From Microlunatus capsulatus (GTDB lineage: Bacteria; Actinomycetota; Actinomycetes; Propionibacteriales; Propionibacteriaceae), in NCBI RefSeq assembly GCF_017876495.1, contig NZ_JAGIOB010000001.1, positions 1,674,001 to 1,738,000 on the forward strand: DNA of 64,000 bases, in the 5' to 3' direction. Shown here in pieces: positions 33,964 to 43,806 of this stretch. Numbering within the stretch: position 1 is the stretch's first letter; every line of letters starts with the position of its first letter. The notes under the pieces were generated by a model. That model did no database searches. It was not told where the DNA came from and was given only the letters and a program-made list of their open reading frames with translations. Position numbers and translations under genes: made by a program.

Positions 33964-35193
33964 TCAGCCGCCCCGGCGGGCGAACGCCGGGGCGTGCTCG
34001 GGCCGCGGGCCGAAGGCGATCATCCGGGCCGGCAGCGCGGTCACCGCCGGCACCCGGCGGGCGAGCGCCGACACGACGCGCAGCGCCGGCGGGGTCCGGC
34101 CGGCCAGCGCGGGCCGGAAGAGCAGCCGGTGCAGCCCCCGCTGGGCCAGCTGGACCACCGCCGTCGGCCCGCTCCGCCGCCGCTGCACCGCGGCCAGGTG
34201 GTGCTCCTGCACCCGGCGCTCGCGCAGCGGGCCGGCCAGCAGGGTGGCGGTGGCCACGGCGTCCTGCACGGCGAGGTTGATGCCCACCCCGCCCGCGGGC
34301 GACATCGCGTGGGCGGCGTCGCCGATCAGCAGCAGGCCGGGCCGGTGCCAGCGGCGGAGCCGGTCCAGCCGGACGTCGAGGTGGTGCAGGTCGTCGGTGG
34401 AGGCCAGGGCGTCGAGCCGGTCGGCGAAGCCGGGCCGCAGCCGGGCGACGCGGGCGCGGAGCCGCTCGACCCCCTCGGCCCGCAGCTGGCCGTCCATCCC
34501 CTTGCGGTTGAAGTAGGCCACCTGGAAGTAGTCGGTGCGGGGGAAGCTGAGCAGGATCTCCTGGCCGACGAGGGTGGGCACCAGGGAGGCCTGCTCGCGC
34601 TGCTCGGCCGGGGTCCGCGGGAGCCGGAACCACCAGGTGTCGAACGGCACCGGGTAGCTGCGCGGGACCAGCCCGGCCGCCCGGCGCAGGACCGAGCCGC
34701 GGCCGTCGCAGGCGACGACGAGGTCGGCCCGCACCTGGTCCTCGACGCCGTCGGCGGTGCGGGTCCGGACGCCGACGACCCGGCGTCCGTCGCGGAGCAG
34801 GTCGACGGCGGCGGTGCCCATCGCCAGCGTGAAGGTCGGCTCCTGCCGGGCCGCGTCGGCGAGCAGGTCGAGCAGGTCCCACTGCGGGACCATGGCAACG
34901 TGGTCGTAGGGCGGCCGCAGCCGGGAGAAGTCGCCGAGGGTGAGCCGGCTCCCGTCGGGCTGGGGCAGCTCGAGGTTCTGGAGCCGGCTCTGCGGCAGCG
35001 CCGCGAACCGCTCCCCCAGTCCCAGCTCGTCGAGCAGCCGGAGCGTCGAGGCGTGCACGGTGTCACCGCGGAAGTCCCGCAGGAAGTCGTCGTGCTTCTC
35101 CAGCACCACCACCCGCACGCCGGCCCGGGCCAGCAGCAGCCCCAGCACCATCCCCGCCGGTCCCCCGCCGGCCACCACGCACGTCGTCCGCAC
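33964..35193 (-). CDS. FAD-dependent monooxygenase, PHBH-type (class A)
   Basis: 409 residues. The FAD motifs are in order: GxGxxG-like 'VVAGGGPAGMVLGLLLARAG', 'EKHDDFLRDFRGDTVHASTL', the DG motif 'VVACDGRGSVLRRAAGL' and the GD motif 'LLIGDAAHAMSPAGGVGINL'. Such enzymes hydroxylate aromatic or polyketide substrates with NAD(P)H and O2. GTG 35193 was chosen for its AGGAGG ribosome site; the frame is open further upstream without coding signs. It shares a message with the TetR gene and is preceded by the palindromic operator. Confidence 0.92.
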   Translation of the reverse strand: MRTTCVVAGGGPAGMVLGLLLARAGVRVVVLEKHDDFLRDFRGDTVHASTLRLLDELGLGERFAALPQSRLQNLELPQPDGSRLTLGDFSRLRPPYDHVAMVPQWDLLDLLADAARQEPTFTLAMGTAAVDLLRDGRRVVGVRTRTADGVEDQVRADLVVACDGRGSVLRRAAGLVPRSYPVPFDTWWFRLPRTPAEQREQASLVPTLVGQEILLSFPRTDYFQVAYFNRKGMDGQLRAEGVERLRARVARLRPGFADRLDALASTDDLHHLDVRLDRLRRWHRPGLLLIGDAAHAMSPAGGVGINLAVQDAVATATLLAGPLRERRVQEHHLAAVQRRRSGPTAVVQLAQRGLHRLLFRPALAGRTPPALRVVSALARRVPAVTALPARMIAFGPRPEHAPAFARRGG

Positions 35194-35205
35194 CGTCGAC
35201 CTCCT

Positions 35206-35227
35206 GAATTCACCACCGGGTGAATTC
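35206..35227. promoter_or_regulatory. Palindromic operator, probably for the adjacent TetR regulator
   Basis: Perfect 9-base arms GAATTCACC (35206-35214) and GGTGAATTC (35219-35227) with a 4-base spacer. It lies 12 bases upstream of the monooxygenase GTG, just before its AGGAGG. The AT-containing arms stand out from the GC-rich surroundings. Length and symmetry fit a TetR dimer site. Confidence 0.7.
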
Positions 35228-35310
35228 CAGCGTCCTCCCCCGCCGTGCGGTTGTCCAGGGCCCCGCGGCACCGGTCGGGACGCGTCCGCGGCCGGTGGGA
35301 GGGGGCGACG

Positions 35311-35316
35311 TAGGCT
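35311..35316 (+). promoter_or_regulatory. -10 box (TAGGCT) of a leaderless promoter for the M13 peptidase
   Basis: TAGGCT lies 7 bases before GTG 35324. Confidence 0.5.
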
Positions 35317-35323
35317 CGGCGGG

Positions 35324-37288
35324 GTGAGCGAGACCACCCCTGCCCCTGCCTTCCAGTTCGACGACTTCGACACCTCCGTCCGGATCCAGGACGACCTGTT
35401 CCGCCACGTGAACGGCGGCTGGGCGGCCCGCACCGAGATCCCCGACGACAAGCCGCTGGTCGGCTCCTTCGTCGACCTGCGGGACCGCGCCGAGGCCGCC
35501 GTCCGCGACATCATCACCAGCTCCGACGGCGGCGCACCCGGCAGCGACGAGGCCAAGGTCGCCGACCTCTTCGCCAGCTTCATGGACACCGAGAGCATCG
35601 AGGCCGCCGGCGCCGACCCGCTGACCGGACCGCTGGCCGAGGTCGACGCCGTCACCACCCCGGAGGAGCTCGTCCGGCTGGTCGGAGGGTTCGCGCGCCG
35701 CGGCGTCGCCGGCCTGGTCGGCGTCGAGGCCGAGTCGGACCCGGGCGACCCGACCCGCTACGTGATGTTCGTCGAGCAGTCCGGCCTCGGCCTGCCCGAC
35801 GAGGAGTACTACCGGGCCGACACCTACGCGGAGATCCGCACCGCCTACCAGGCGCACGTCGCCGCCTCGCTGGCGCTGGCCGGGATCGAGGACGCCGAGG
35901 CCCGGGCCGCCGACGTCATGGCGCTGGAGACCGACATCGCCGCCGCGCACTGGGACAAGGTCAAGACCCGTGACCTGCGGCTGATGTACAACCTGACCCC
36001 GCTGGAGACGTTCCTGGCCGACGCGCCCGGTCTGCACCTGCGCACCTTCCTCGAGGGGGCGGGCATCCCGGAGGCCGCGACCCAGGAGGTCGTCGTCGCC
36101 CAGCCGTCCTTCTTCCCGGAGGTCGCCGCCCTGCTCACCGAGGACCGGCTGCCGGCCTGGCGGGCCTGGGCGCGCTGGAAGCTCATCTCCTCGATGTCGC
36201 CCTACCTGTCCAGCGCCTTCGTCGACGAGCGTTTCCGCTTCTACGGCACCGTGCTGTCGGGCACCCCGCAGATCAAGGAGCGCTGGAAGCGCGGCGTCGC
36301 CCTGGTCGAGGGCGCCCTGGGCGAGGCCGTCGGCCGCGCCTACGTCGAGCGGCACTTCTCGCCGACGGCGAAGGAGCGGATGGACACCCTCGTCGCCAAC
36401 CTCATCGAGGCCTACCGCCGCTCGATCACCGAGCTCGAGTGGATGACCGAGGCGACCAAGGAGGAGGCGCTCACCAAGCTCGCCAAGTTCCGCCCGCACA
36501 TCGGCTACCCGACCAAGTGGCGCGACTACTCGGCGCTGGAGGTCCGGCGCGACGACCTGCTGGGCAACGTCATGCGGGCGCACGCCTTCGAGGTGGACCG
36601 CTCGGTGGCCAAGATCGGCGCACCCGTGGACCGCGAGGAGTGGCTGATGACCCCGCAGACGGTCAACGCCTACTACCACCCGCTGAAGAACGAGATCGTC
36701 TTCCCGGCCGCCATCCTGCAGCCGCCGTTCTTCAACGAGACCGCCGACGACGCCGTGAACTACGGCGGCATCGGCGCGGTCATCGGGCACGAGATCGGCC
36801 ACGGCTTCGACGACCAGGGCTCGACCTGCGACGGCGACGGCGCCCTGCGGGACTGGTGGACGGCGGCGGACCGGGAGGCCTTCGAGACCCGGACCGCGGC
36901 GCTCGTCGAGCAGTACGACGCCCTGTCGCCCGAGGGCGGGGCCGGGCAGCACGTCAACGGCCGGCTGACCATCGGGGAGAACATCGGCGACCTCGGCGGG
37001 CTGAGCATCGCCCACCTGGCGCACCGGATCGCCACCGAGGGCACCGACGCCGAGCCGGTCGACGGCTACACCCCCGAGCAGCGGCTGTTCCTCAGCTGGG
37101 GCGCCATCTGGCAGTCCAAGGCCCGGCCCGAGACGGTGCAGCAGCGGCTGGCCACCGACCCGCACTCGCCCAACGAGTTCCGCTGCAACCAGATCGTCAA
37201 GAACGTCGACGCCTTCCACACGGCGTTCGGCGTCACCGAGGACGACGGGCTGTGGATGCCGGAGGACCAGCGCGTCAAGATCTGGTGA
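35324..37288 (+). CDS. M13 family zinc metallopeptidase (neprilysin/PepO type)
   Basis: 654 residues, full length for PepO-type oligopeptidases. The zinc motif HEXXH is 'VIGHEIGHGFDDQGS' (about 487-501), the third ligand Glu lies in 'LTIGENIGDLGGLSIAH', and the substrate-binding NAYY is 'TVNAYYHPLKNEIVFPA'. The C-terminal 'FHTAFGVTEDDGLWMPEDQR' is typical. There is no signal peptide, so this is a cytoplasmic oligopeptidase; in actinobacteria many M13 members lack one. The GTG at 35324 begins directly after a leaderless-type -10 box. It shares the divergent region with the TetR operator but is 97 bases away. Confidence 0.93.
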   Translation: MSETTPAPAFQFDDFDTSVRIQDDLFRHVNGGWAARTEIPDDKPLVGSFVDLRDRAEAAVRDIITSSDGGAPGSDEAKVADLFASFMDTESIEAAGADPLTGPLAEVDAVTTPEELVRLVGGFARRGVAGLVGVEAESDPGDPTRYVMFVEQSGLGLPDEEYYRADTYAEIRTAYQAHVAASLALAGIEDAEARAADVMALETDIAAAHWDKVKTRDLRLMYNLTPLETFLADAPGLHLRTFLEGAGIPEAATQEVVVAQPSFFPEVAALLTEDRLPAWRAWARWKLISSMSPYLSSAFVDERFRFYGTVLSGTPQIKERWKRGVALVEGALGEAVGRAYVERHFSPTAKERMDTLVANLIEAYRRSITELEWMTEATKEEALTKLAKFRPHIGYPTKWRDYSALEVRRDDLLGNVMRAHAFEVDRSVAKIGAPVDREEWLMTPQTVNAYYHPLKNEIVFPAAILQPPFFNETADDAVNYGGIGAVIGHEIGHGFDDQGSTCDGDGALRDWWTAADREAFETRTAALVEQYDALSPEGGAGQHVNGRLTIGENIGDLGGLSIAHLAHRIATEGTDAEPVDGYTPEQRLFLSWGAIWQSKARPETVQQRLATDPHSPNEFRCNQIVKNVDAFHTAFGVTEDDGLWMPEDQRVKIW

Positions 37289-37299
37289 GGACGCGGGAG

Positions 37300-37335
37300 G
37301 AGCCGCAGCGGCCCCGGGCGGGGTGGCTGCGGCTC
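37300..37335. terminator. Bidirectional terminator between the M13 peptidase and prenyl synthase genes
   Basis: GAGCCGCAGC (37300-37309) and GCTGCGGCTC (37326-37335) are a perfect 10-base stem around a 16-base GC-rich loop. It lies between convergent genes, and the last base pairs enter the stop codon of the prenyl synthase. Confidence 0.65.
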
Positions 37336-38314
37336 AGACCGCGCGGCTGACGACGGAGTCGCACAGCGCGACCAGCGCCAGCCGGGCGGGCCCCGGCGGC
37401 AGGTCGTCCAGCAGGTCGCGGGCGACCGCCGCGCGGCGCTCGACCTCGGCGCGGGCCTGCTCGATGGCCGGGTGCACCCGGAGCAGGGCCAGCGCCTCGC
37501 CCAGGGCGGCGTCGTCGCTGAGGTCGGAGTCCAGCAGCTCCAGCAGCCGGGCGTCGGCCGGGTCGACGGAGCGGCGGGCCAGCAGCGTCGGCAAGGTGGG
37601 GATGCCCTCGCGCAGGTCGGTGCCGGGCGTCTTGCCGGTGACGTCGGAGGTGATGTCGATGATGTCGTCGCTGAGCTGGAACACCAGCCCGATCTGCTCG
37701 CCGAACTCGGCGACGCGCTGCTGCAGCGCCGGCGAGCAGCCCGACAGCTTGGCCCCGAACAGCGCCGAGGTGGCGATGAGCGCCCCGGTCTTGCCGGCCA
37801 GCACGCCGAGGTAGTGGTCGAGCGGGTCCACACCGGGGGGCGGGCCGACGGTCTCGGCGATCTGGCCCTGGACCAGCCGGGCGAAGGTGCGGGCCTGGAT
37901 GGAGACGTACTCGGGGCCGAGCTCGGACACCAGGTCGGAGGCGCGGGCGAAGAGGAAGTCGCCGACCAGGATGGCGACGGTGTTGCCCCAGCGGGAGTTG
38001 GCGCTGACCGAGCCGCGGCGCATCCGCGCCTCGTCCATCACGTCGTCGTGGTACAGGCTGGCGACGTGGGTGAGCTCGACGACGACGGCCGCCTTGACGA
38101 CCTCCTCCTCCACCGCGTCCGGACCCAGCTGGGCGGTGAGGGCGACGAGCAGGGGGCGGAAACGCTTCCCGCCGGCGGCGATGATGTGCTGCGCCGCCTC
38201 GGTGATCATGGGGGTCTCGGCCTCGGCCGCCTCCAGCAGGGCCGCCTCGATGACGTCCAGCTGACCGCGCAGGGCGATCTCGAAGACGTCGTCCCGCGTA
38301 CCCACTGCTAGCAC
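37334..38314 (-). CDS. Long-chain polyprenyl diphosphate synthase (menaquinone side chain)
   Basis: 326 residues from GTG 38312-38314, chosen because AAGGAG lies close upstream. A GTG at 38305 and a TTG at 38368 are alternatives. The first Asp-rich motif is 'HDDVMDEARMRRG' (about 89), the second 'QLSDDIIDITSD', with 'GGKRFRPLL' at the front. Small residues (Ala, Ser) occupy positions 4-5 before the first Asp, typical of long-chain producers such as hepta- to nonaprenyl synthases. It makes the isoprenoid tail of menaquinone, which the neighbouring complex I reduces. Tail length cannot be read from the sequence. Confidence 0.9.
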   Translation of the reverse strand: MLAVGTRDDVFEIALRGQLDVIEAALLEAAEAETPMITEAAQHIIAAGGKRFRPLLVALTAQLGPDAVEEEVVKAAVVVELTHVASLYHDDVMDEARMRRGSVSANSRWGNTVAILVGDFLFARASDLVSELGPEYVSIQARTFARLVQGQIAETVGPPPGVDPLDHYLGVLAGKTGALIATSALFGAKLSGCSPALQQRVAEFGEQIGLVFQLSDDIIDITSDVTGKTPGTDLREGIPTLPTLLARRSVDPADARLLELLDSDLSDDAALGEALALLRVHPAIEQARAEVERRAAVARDLLDDLPPGPARLALVALCDSVVSRAV

Positions 38315-38400
38315 TTCGCTCCTTCGGCGGACGCCCACTGGCGGGGCCAGCCTATCCGGCGCCGACAACGGACCGGACCCTCACGGGGGTGACCCTGGAC

Positions 38401-39999
38401 TCACCGGATGAACTCGCCGGCCTGCTGCGCGAGGTCCAGGAGCGGGCCCGGGAACACCCCCAGCGCGACCGTGGCGACCACCGCGACGCCGACCGCCAGC
38501 AGGGTCACCGCCTGCGGCCGGCCGACGAGGACGCCCGAGCCGTCGGGCCGTCCGGGCTCGGCGTCGGTGAAGAACATCAGCACGACGACGCGGATGTAGA
38601 AGAACGCGGCGACGACGCTGATGACCACGGCCACCACCACCAGCCAGCGGGCCCCGCCGGTCCAGGCCGCCGCGAAGACGGCCCACTTGCCGATGAAACC
38701 GCTGGTCAGCGGGATGCCGGCGAAGCTCAGCAGGAACAGCGCGAAGACGGCCGCGGTGAGGGGCGAGCGCCGGCCGAGACCGGCCCAGCTGGAGAGCAGG
38801 GTCGCCTCCCCGCTGCTGTCGCGGACCATCGTCACGACGGCGAAGGCGCCGATCGTGGCCGCGCCGTAGGCGACGAGGTAGAACAGGATCGAGGAGACGC
38901 TGGTCAGCGAGCCGGCCGGGGCGCCGTTCGCGGCCTGCGAGGCGCCGACGAACGCGGTCATGATGAAACCGGCGTGCGCGATCGAGGAGTAGGCCAGCAT
39001 CCGCTTGACGTCGGTCTGGGTGATGGCCAGCAGCGAGCCGAGAGCCATGGTGGCCACCGCGACGATCGACATCAGCGGCTGCCAGTCCCAGCGGTCGGCG
39101 CCGAGGCCGACGTAGAACACCCGCAGCAGGGCCCCGATGGCCGCGATCTTCGTGCAGGCGGCCATGAACCCGGTGACCGGGGTCGGGGCGCCGGCGTAGA
39201 CGTCGGGGGTCCAGGAGTGGAACGGGACCGCGCCGAACTTGAACAGCAGCCCGATGGCGACCAGCCCCATCCCGGCCAGCAGCAGGCCGGTGCTCCCGGT
39301 GCCGAGGCTCAGCGCGGCGTCGATGGCGGACAGCTCGAACGAGCCGGCGTAGCCGTAGAGCAGCGCCACGCCGTAGAGGAAGATCGCCGAGGAGAGCGCA
39401 CCCAGCAGGAAGTACTTGAGCGCCGCCTCCTGGGAGAGCAGCCGCCGGCGCCGGGCCAGCCCGCACAGCAGGTAGAGCGGCAGCGACAGCACCTCGAGGC
39501 CGACGAACATGGCCAGCAGGTCGTTCGAGGCGGGGAACATCATCATCCCGGACAGGGCGAACAGCGCCAGCGGGAAGACCTCGGTGTGCTCCACCCGGGC
39601 CTCGACGGCCTCCCGCTCGGCCTGCGTGCCCGGCACCGTGGCGGCCTGGGCCGCGAAGGCGCTGCCGACGGCCCGCTCGCCGAAGGTGAGGATCGAGACC
39701 AGGCCGAGCACCAGCAGCAGGGCCCACATGAACGCGGTGGGCCCGTCGACGGCCAGCGAGCCCTCGGCCGCGACGGCCACCCGGCCCGCGGCCCAGTTGA
39801 GGGCGTTGACGGTGAAGGCCGCGCCGAGGGTCAGCACGGTGAGCACCAGCTGCACCGAGCGGCGCAGGGCCCGCGGCACCAGGGCCTCGACGAGGATGCC
39901 CAGGCAGGCCCCGGCGAAGACGAGGATGAACGGCATCAGCAGGCCGTAGTCCAGGTCGGGGGCGGGGATCGCCAGCAGCGCCCCGGCGGTCGTGGTCAT
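38401..39999 (-). CDS. nuoN: NADH-quinone oxidoreductase subunit N
   Basis: 532 residues with about 14 membrane helices, an antiporter-like proton-channel subunit of the complex I membrane arm. Landmarks are 'MFVGLEVLSLPLYLLCGLAR' with the conserved Glu, 'AALKYFLLGALSSAIFLYGV', 'GLLFKFGAVPFHSWTPDVYA' with the broken helix 7 Lys, and 'RMLAYSSIAHAGFIM'. ATG 39999 overlaps the nuoM stop by one base (TGATG). It is the last gene of the nuo operon; an 86-base gap without a clear hairpin separates it from the prenyl synthase gene. Confidence 0.96.
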   Translation of the reverse strand: MTTTAGALLAIPAPDLDYGLLMPFILVFAGACLGILVEALVPRALRRSVQLVLTVLTLGAAFTVNALNWAAGRVAVAAEGSLAVDGPTAFMWALLLVLGLVSILTFGERAVGSAFAAQAATVPGTQAEREAVEARVEHTEVFPLALFALSGMMMFPASNDLLAMFVGLEVLSLPLYLLCGLARRRRLLSQEAALKYFLLGALSSAIFLYGVALLYGYAGSFELSAIDAALSLGTGSTGLLLAGMGLVAIGLLFKFGAVPFHSWTPDVYAGAPTPVTGFMAACTKIAAIGALLRVFYVGLGADRWDWQPLMSIVAVATMALGSLLAITQTDVKRMLAYSSIAHAGFIMTAFVGASQAANGAPAGSLTSVSSILFYLVAYGAATIGAFAVVTMVRDSSGEATLLSSWAGLGRRSPLTAAVFALFLLSFAGIPLTSGFIGKWAVFAAAWTGGARWLVVVAVVISVVAAFFYIRVVVLMFFTDAEPGRPDGSGVLVGRPQAVTLLAVGVAVVATVALGVFPGPLLDLAQQAGEFIR

Positions 40000-41558
40000 C
40001 AGCGGCCTCCCTCTGCCGTGACCCGCGGCTGCGGGTCGCTCACGCCGACGAGGCTCATGGTCGCCTCGACCGCCGGGTTGATCGCGTCGAGCACCGGCCG
40101 CGGGAAGACCCCGAGCACGATGATCAGCAGCACCAGCGGCGCCATCGCCAGCCGTTCGCGGCCGCTCAGGTCGCGGACCGGCTCGGCCTCCAGCCGCGGG
40201 TTCAGCGGCCCGGTCATCGTGCGCTGGTACATGATCAGGATGTAGAGGGCCGCCAGGACGATCGCCAGCGTGGACACGATCGCGACGCCCGGGTACCGGG
40301 TGAAGGTGCCGGCCAGCACCATGAACTCCGAGACGAAGCTGGACAGCCCCGGCAGCGACAGCGTCGAGAGGCCGGCGAAGAGCATCAGCCCGGCCAGCAC
40401 CGGCGCCACCTTCTGCACCCCGCCGTAGGCCTGGATGTCGCGGGAGCCGCCCCGGCGGACGAGGTAGCCCGCCGCGATGAAGAGCGCCGCCGTCGAGAGC
40501 CCGTGGTTGAGCATGTAGAGCGTCGAGCCCGCCAGGGACTGGGTGGTGAGCGCGAAGATGCCCAGCACGATGAAGCCGAAGTGGCTGATCGAGGTGTAGG
40601 CGATGAAGCGCATGAGGTCGCGGCTGCCGATGGCCAGCACGGCGCCGTAGAGGATCGACAGGGTCGCCAGCGCCAGCACCACCGGGGTGGCCCACTGGCT
40701 GGCCTCGGGGAACAGGCCGAGGCAGAACCGGATCATCCCGAAGGTGCCGATCTTGTCCATGACGCCGACCATCATGGTGGCGCCGCCCGGGCTGGACTCC
40801 TCCGCCGCGTCGGGCAGCCAGGTGTGCAGCGGCACCAGCGGCGCCTTAATCGCGAAGGCGAACATGAACCCGACGAACAGCCAGCGGCCGGTGCCGGTGG
40901 CGATGTCGAGCTGGGTGAGGTCGCTGAGCAGGTAGCTCGGCGATCCGTCGGCGGCGGAGAGCACGTAGAGCCCGATGACCGAGGCCAGCATGACGAAGCC
41001 GCCGAGCAGGCCGAAGATGAGGAACTTCGCCGCGGCCGCCGAGCGCTTCGCCGTCGGTCCGAACCCCCCGATGAGGAAGTACATCGGGATGAGGATGACC
41101 TCGAAGAAGACGTAGAACAGGAAGACGTCGGTGGCCAGGAACAGGAACAGCGCGCAGGTCTCGACGGCCAGCACCAGCGCGAAGAACACCCGGCCGTCGT
41201 ACTTCGGGGCCAGCGGGGCGGTGATGCCGGGGAAGGCGCGGACCGGGTCGTCGAAGTCGCGCCAGCTGGCCAGCACCACGACCGGGGTGACGATGACGAC
41301 CAGCAGCACCAGCGTCAGCCCGATGCCGTCCAGGCCGAGGGCGTAGAACGCGCCGAGCGGCTTGATCCAGGCCACCTGCTCGGTGAGCTGCATGCCGCCG
41401 CCCGGCTCGTAGCGGGCGGCGATGACGAGGGCGAGCACGAGGGTGAGCAGGGACGCGACGAGCGCGACCTGCTTGGCCGCGCGGGCGCCGGCCAGCACGG
41501 CGACCAGACCGCCGAGGGCGGGCAGCACGGCGAGGAGGGTGAGCCAGGGCAGGTTCAT
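39999..41558 (-). CDS. nuoM: NADH-quinone oxidoreductase subunit M
   Basis: 519 residues, about 14 membrane helices, antiporter-like. 'LFLATDVFLFYVFFEVILIP' holds the conserved Glu, 'FAIKAPLVPLHTWLPDAAEE' the central Lys region, and 'LMRFIAYTSISHFGFIVLG' and 'LSTAALFIAAGYLVRRGG' follow. It pumps protons in the middle of the membrane arm. ATG start; 13 bases separate it from nuoL. Confidence 0.96.
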   Translation of the reverse strand: MNLPWLTLLAVLPALGGLVAVLAGARAAKQVALVASLLTLVLALVIAARYEPGGGMQLTEQVAWIKPLGAFYALGLDGIGLTLVLLVVIVTPVVVLASWRDFDDPVRAFPGITAPLAPKYDGRVFFALVLAVETCALFLFLATDVFLFYVFFEVILIPMYFLIGGFGPTAKRSAAAAKFLIFGLLGGFVMLASVIGLYVLSAADGSPSYLLSDLTQLDIATGTGRWLFVGFMFAFAIKAPLVPLHTWLPDAAEESSPGGATMMVGVMDKIGTFGMIRFCLGLFPEASQWATPVVLALATLSILYGAVLAIGSRDLMRFIAYTSISHFGFIVLGIFALTTQSLAGSTLYMLNHGLSTAALFIAAGYLVRRGGSRDIQAYGGVQKVAPVLAGLMLFAGLSTLSLPGLSSFVSEFMVLAGTFTRYPGVAIVSTLAIVLAALYILIMYQRTMTGPLNPRLEAEPVRDLSGRERLAMAPLVLLIIVLGVFPRPVLDAINPAVEATMSLVGVSDPQPRVTAEGGR

Positions 41559-41571
41559 GGTGATCTCTCCC

Positions 41572-43497
41572 TCAGCCCAGCCGGCCGAGCACGAGGACGG
41601 CGCCGACGACGGCCGCGCCGGCCATCATGGTCAGGGCGTAGGTGCGGACGAAGCCGTTCTGCACGCGGCGGAGCCGGCTGGAGAAGTCGGCCAGGGCCAG
41701 CCCGGTCCCCCGGACCACCCCGTCGACGACCCCGAGGTCGAAGCGGGCCAGCAGGGCGGTCATCTTCTGGCCGGGCCGCATGAAGACGGCCTCGTTGACG
41801 GCGTCGCCGTAGAGGTCGCGCCGGCCGGCGATCGTGAGCGGGGAACGGCTGGACGGCGCCTCCCGCGGGATGGCCCGCCGCGGCCCGAAGAGCAGCACGC
41901 TGACCACCACCCCGGCCGCGACCACGAGCAGCGTGACCACGCCGACGAGGGAGACGTGGAACAGCCCGGTCGGCGCGTGCGCGCCCTCGGGTGCCCCGCC
42001 GGTCGCCGGGTGCAGCCAGCCCTCGATCCAGCCGTTGAGCAGGAGGCCGCCGACCACGGAGGCGGCACCGAGCACGACGAGCGGCACCGTCATCACCAGC
42101 GGCGACTCGTGCGGGTGCACGCCGTTCTCCCAGCGCTTCGCGCCGAAGAAGGTCATGAGCATCAGCCGGGTCATGTAGAACGCCGTGACGCCCGCACCCA
42201 GCAGGGCCAGCGAGCCGATGACCGCGTTGTGCTCGAAGGCGGCCTCGATGATGTGGTCCTTGGAGTAGTACCCGGCGAAGAACGGGAAGCCGATGATGGC
42301 GAGGTAGCCGGCGGCGAAGGTCACGAAGGTGATCCGCATGGGCTTGGCCAGCCCGCCGTAGTGGCGCATGTTCACGTCGTCGGCCATCCCGTGCATGACC
42401 GAGCCGGCGCCCAGGAACATGTTGGCCTTGAAGAAGCCGTGGGTCAGCAGGTGGAAGATCGCGAACGCGTAGCCCGCCGGGCCGATGCCGGCGGCCAGCA
42501 TCATGTAGCCGATCTGGCTCATCGTGGAGCCGGCCAGCACCTTCTTGATGTCGTCCTTGGCGCAGCCGATCCAGGCGCCGAAGAGCAGCGTCACGGTGCC
42601 GACCACGACGACGGCCGTGCTGGCCGCCTCGGACTCGGCGAAGACGGCGTGGCTGCGGGTGACCAGGTAGACGCCGGCCGTGACCATGGTGGCCGCGTGG
42701 ATGAGGGCCGACACCGGGGTGGGGCCCTCCATGGCGTCGAGCAGCCAGGACTGCAGCGGCACCTGCGCCGACTTGCCGCAGGCCCCGAGGAGCAGCAGCA
42801 GGCCGAGCACCGTCGCGACCAGCGCCGGCATGGCGGCCGCGCCCTCGTTCACGTCGACGAAGGCCGAGGAGCCGAAGAGGTAGAGCATGAACATGATCGC
42901 CAGGCTCATGCCGATGTCGCCGACGCGGTTGACGACGAAGGCCTTCTTGGCCGCCGTCGCCGCCGACGGCTTGTGCTGCCAGAAGCCGATGAGCAGGTAG
43001 GACGCGAGGCCCACGCCCTCCCAGCCGACGAACAGCACGAGGTAGTTGTCGGCCAGCACCAGCAGCAGCATCGCGGCGACGAAGAGGTTGAGGTAGCCGA
43101 AGAACCGGCGCCGGCGCTCGTCGTGGGCCATGTAGCCGATGGAGTAGACGTGGATGAGCCCGCCGACGCCGGTGATCAGCAGCACGAAGACGATCGAGAG
43201 CTGGTCGACCAGCAGGCCGACGCCGATGCTCCAGCGGCCGCTGCCGAACCACTCGTACAGCGGCACCCCGACCGAGCGCGCGGCCTCGTCGCGGCCCAGC
43301 AGCTGGACGAACAGCAGCAGCCCGACGACGAACGAGGCGAACGGCGCCACCGTCCCCAGCAGGTGCCCCCAGGCGTTGCCCGCCCGGCCGACCAGCAGCA
43401 GGACGGCGGCGCTGGCGGCCGGGATCGCGATCATCAGCCAGGCCCAGGCGAACAGCCCGGTTGCGGCGACGGGGGTGACGACTTCCAGTGCGTGCAT
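41572..43497 (-). CDS. nuoL: NADH-quinone oxidoreductase subunit L
   Basis: 641 residues, the distal antiporter-like subunit with the long lateral helix near the C terminus. Landmarks are '[20 protein letters not shown]', '[20 protein letters not shown]', '[20 protein letters not shown]', '[19 protein letters not shown]' and '[20 protein letters not shown]'. ATG start; a 9-base gap separates it from nuoK. Confidence 0.96.
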   Translation of the reverse strand: MHALEVVTPVAATGLFAWAWLMIAIPAASAAVLLLVGRAGNAWGHLLGTVAPFASFVVGLLLFVQLLGRDEAARSVGVPLYEWFGSGRWSIGVGLLVDQLSIVFVLLITGVGGLIHVYSIGYMAHDERRRRFFGYLNLFVAAMLLLVLADNYLVLFVGWEGVGLASYLLIGFWQHKPSAATAAKKAFVVNRVGDIGMSLAIMFMLYLFGSSAFVDVNEGAAAMPALVATVLGLLLLLGACGKSAQVPLQSWLLDAMEGPTPVSALIHAATMVTAGVYLVTRSHAVFAESEAASTAVVVVGTVTLLFGAWIGCAKDDIKKVLAGSTMSQIGYMMLAAGIGPAGYAFAIFHLLTHGFFKANMFLGAGSVMHGMADDVNMRHYGGLAKPMRITFVTFAAGYLAIIGFPFFAGYYSKDHIIEAAFEHNAVIGSLALLGAGVTAFYMTRLMLMTFFGAKRWENGVHPHESPLVMTVPLVVLGAASVVGGLLLNGWIEGWLHPATGGAPEGAHAPTGLFHVSLVGVVTLLVVAAGVVVSVLLFGPRRAIPREAPSSRSPLTIAGRRDLYGDAVNEAVFMRPGQKMTALLARFDLGVVDGVVRGTGLALADFSSRLRRVQNGFVRTYALTMMAGAAVVGAVLVLGRLG

Positions 43498-43506
43498 CGA
43501 CGTCCC

Positions 43507-43806
43507 CTAGAACTTCAGCAGGTTGGCGTCGTCGACCGAGGCCGAGCGGCGGGTGCGGAAGATCGTGATGATGATGGCCAGCCCGACCACGACCTCGGCC
43601 GCGGCCACCACCATGACGAAGAACGCGGCGATCTGCCCGTCGAGGGTGCCGTGCACCCGCGAGAAGGTGACCAGCGCGAGGTTGGACGCGTTGAGCATCA
43701 GCTCGACGCACATGAACGCCACGATGGCGTTGCGGCGCGTCATGAAGCCGACCGTGCCGATCGTGAACAGGATCGCCGACAGCACGATGTAGTGGTCCGG
43801 GTTCAC
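43507..43806 (-). CDS. nuoK: NADH-quinone oxidoreductase subunit K
   Basis: 99 residues with three membrane helices, exact NuoK length. '[10 protein letters not shown]'-type loop (here '[20 protein letters not shown]') contains the conserved Glu of helix 2, and '[20 protein letters not shown]' holds the Glu of helix 3. Both take part in proton transfer. GTG overlaps the nuoJ stop. Confidence 0.96.
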   Translation of the reverse strand: MNPDHYIVLSAILFTIGTVGFMTRRNAIVAFMCVELMLNASNLALVTFSRVHGTLDGQIAAFFVMVVAAAEVVVGLAIIITIFRTRRSASVDDANLLKF

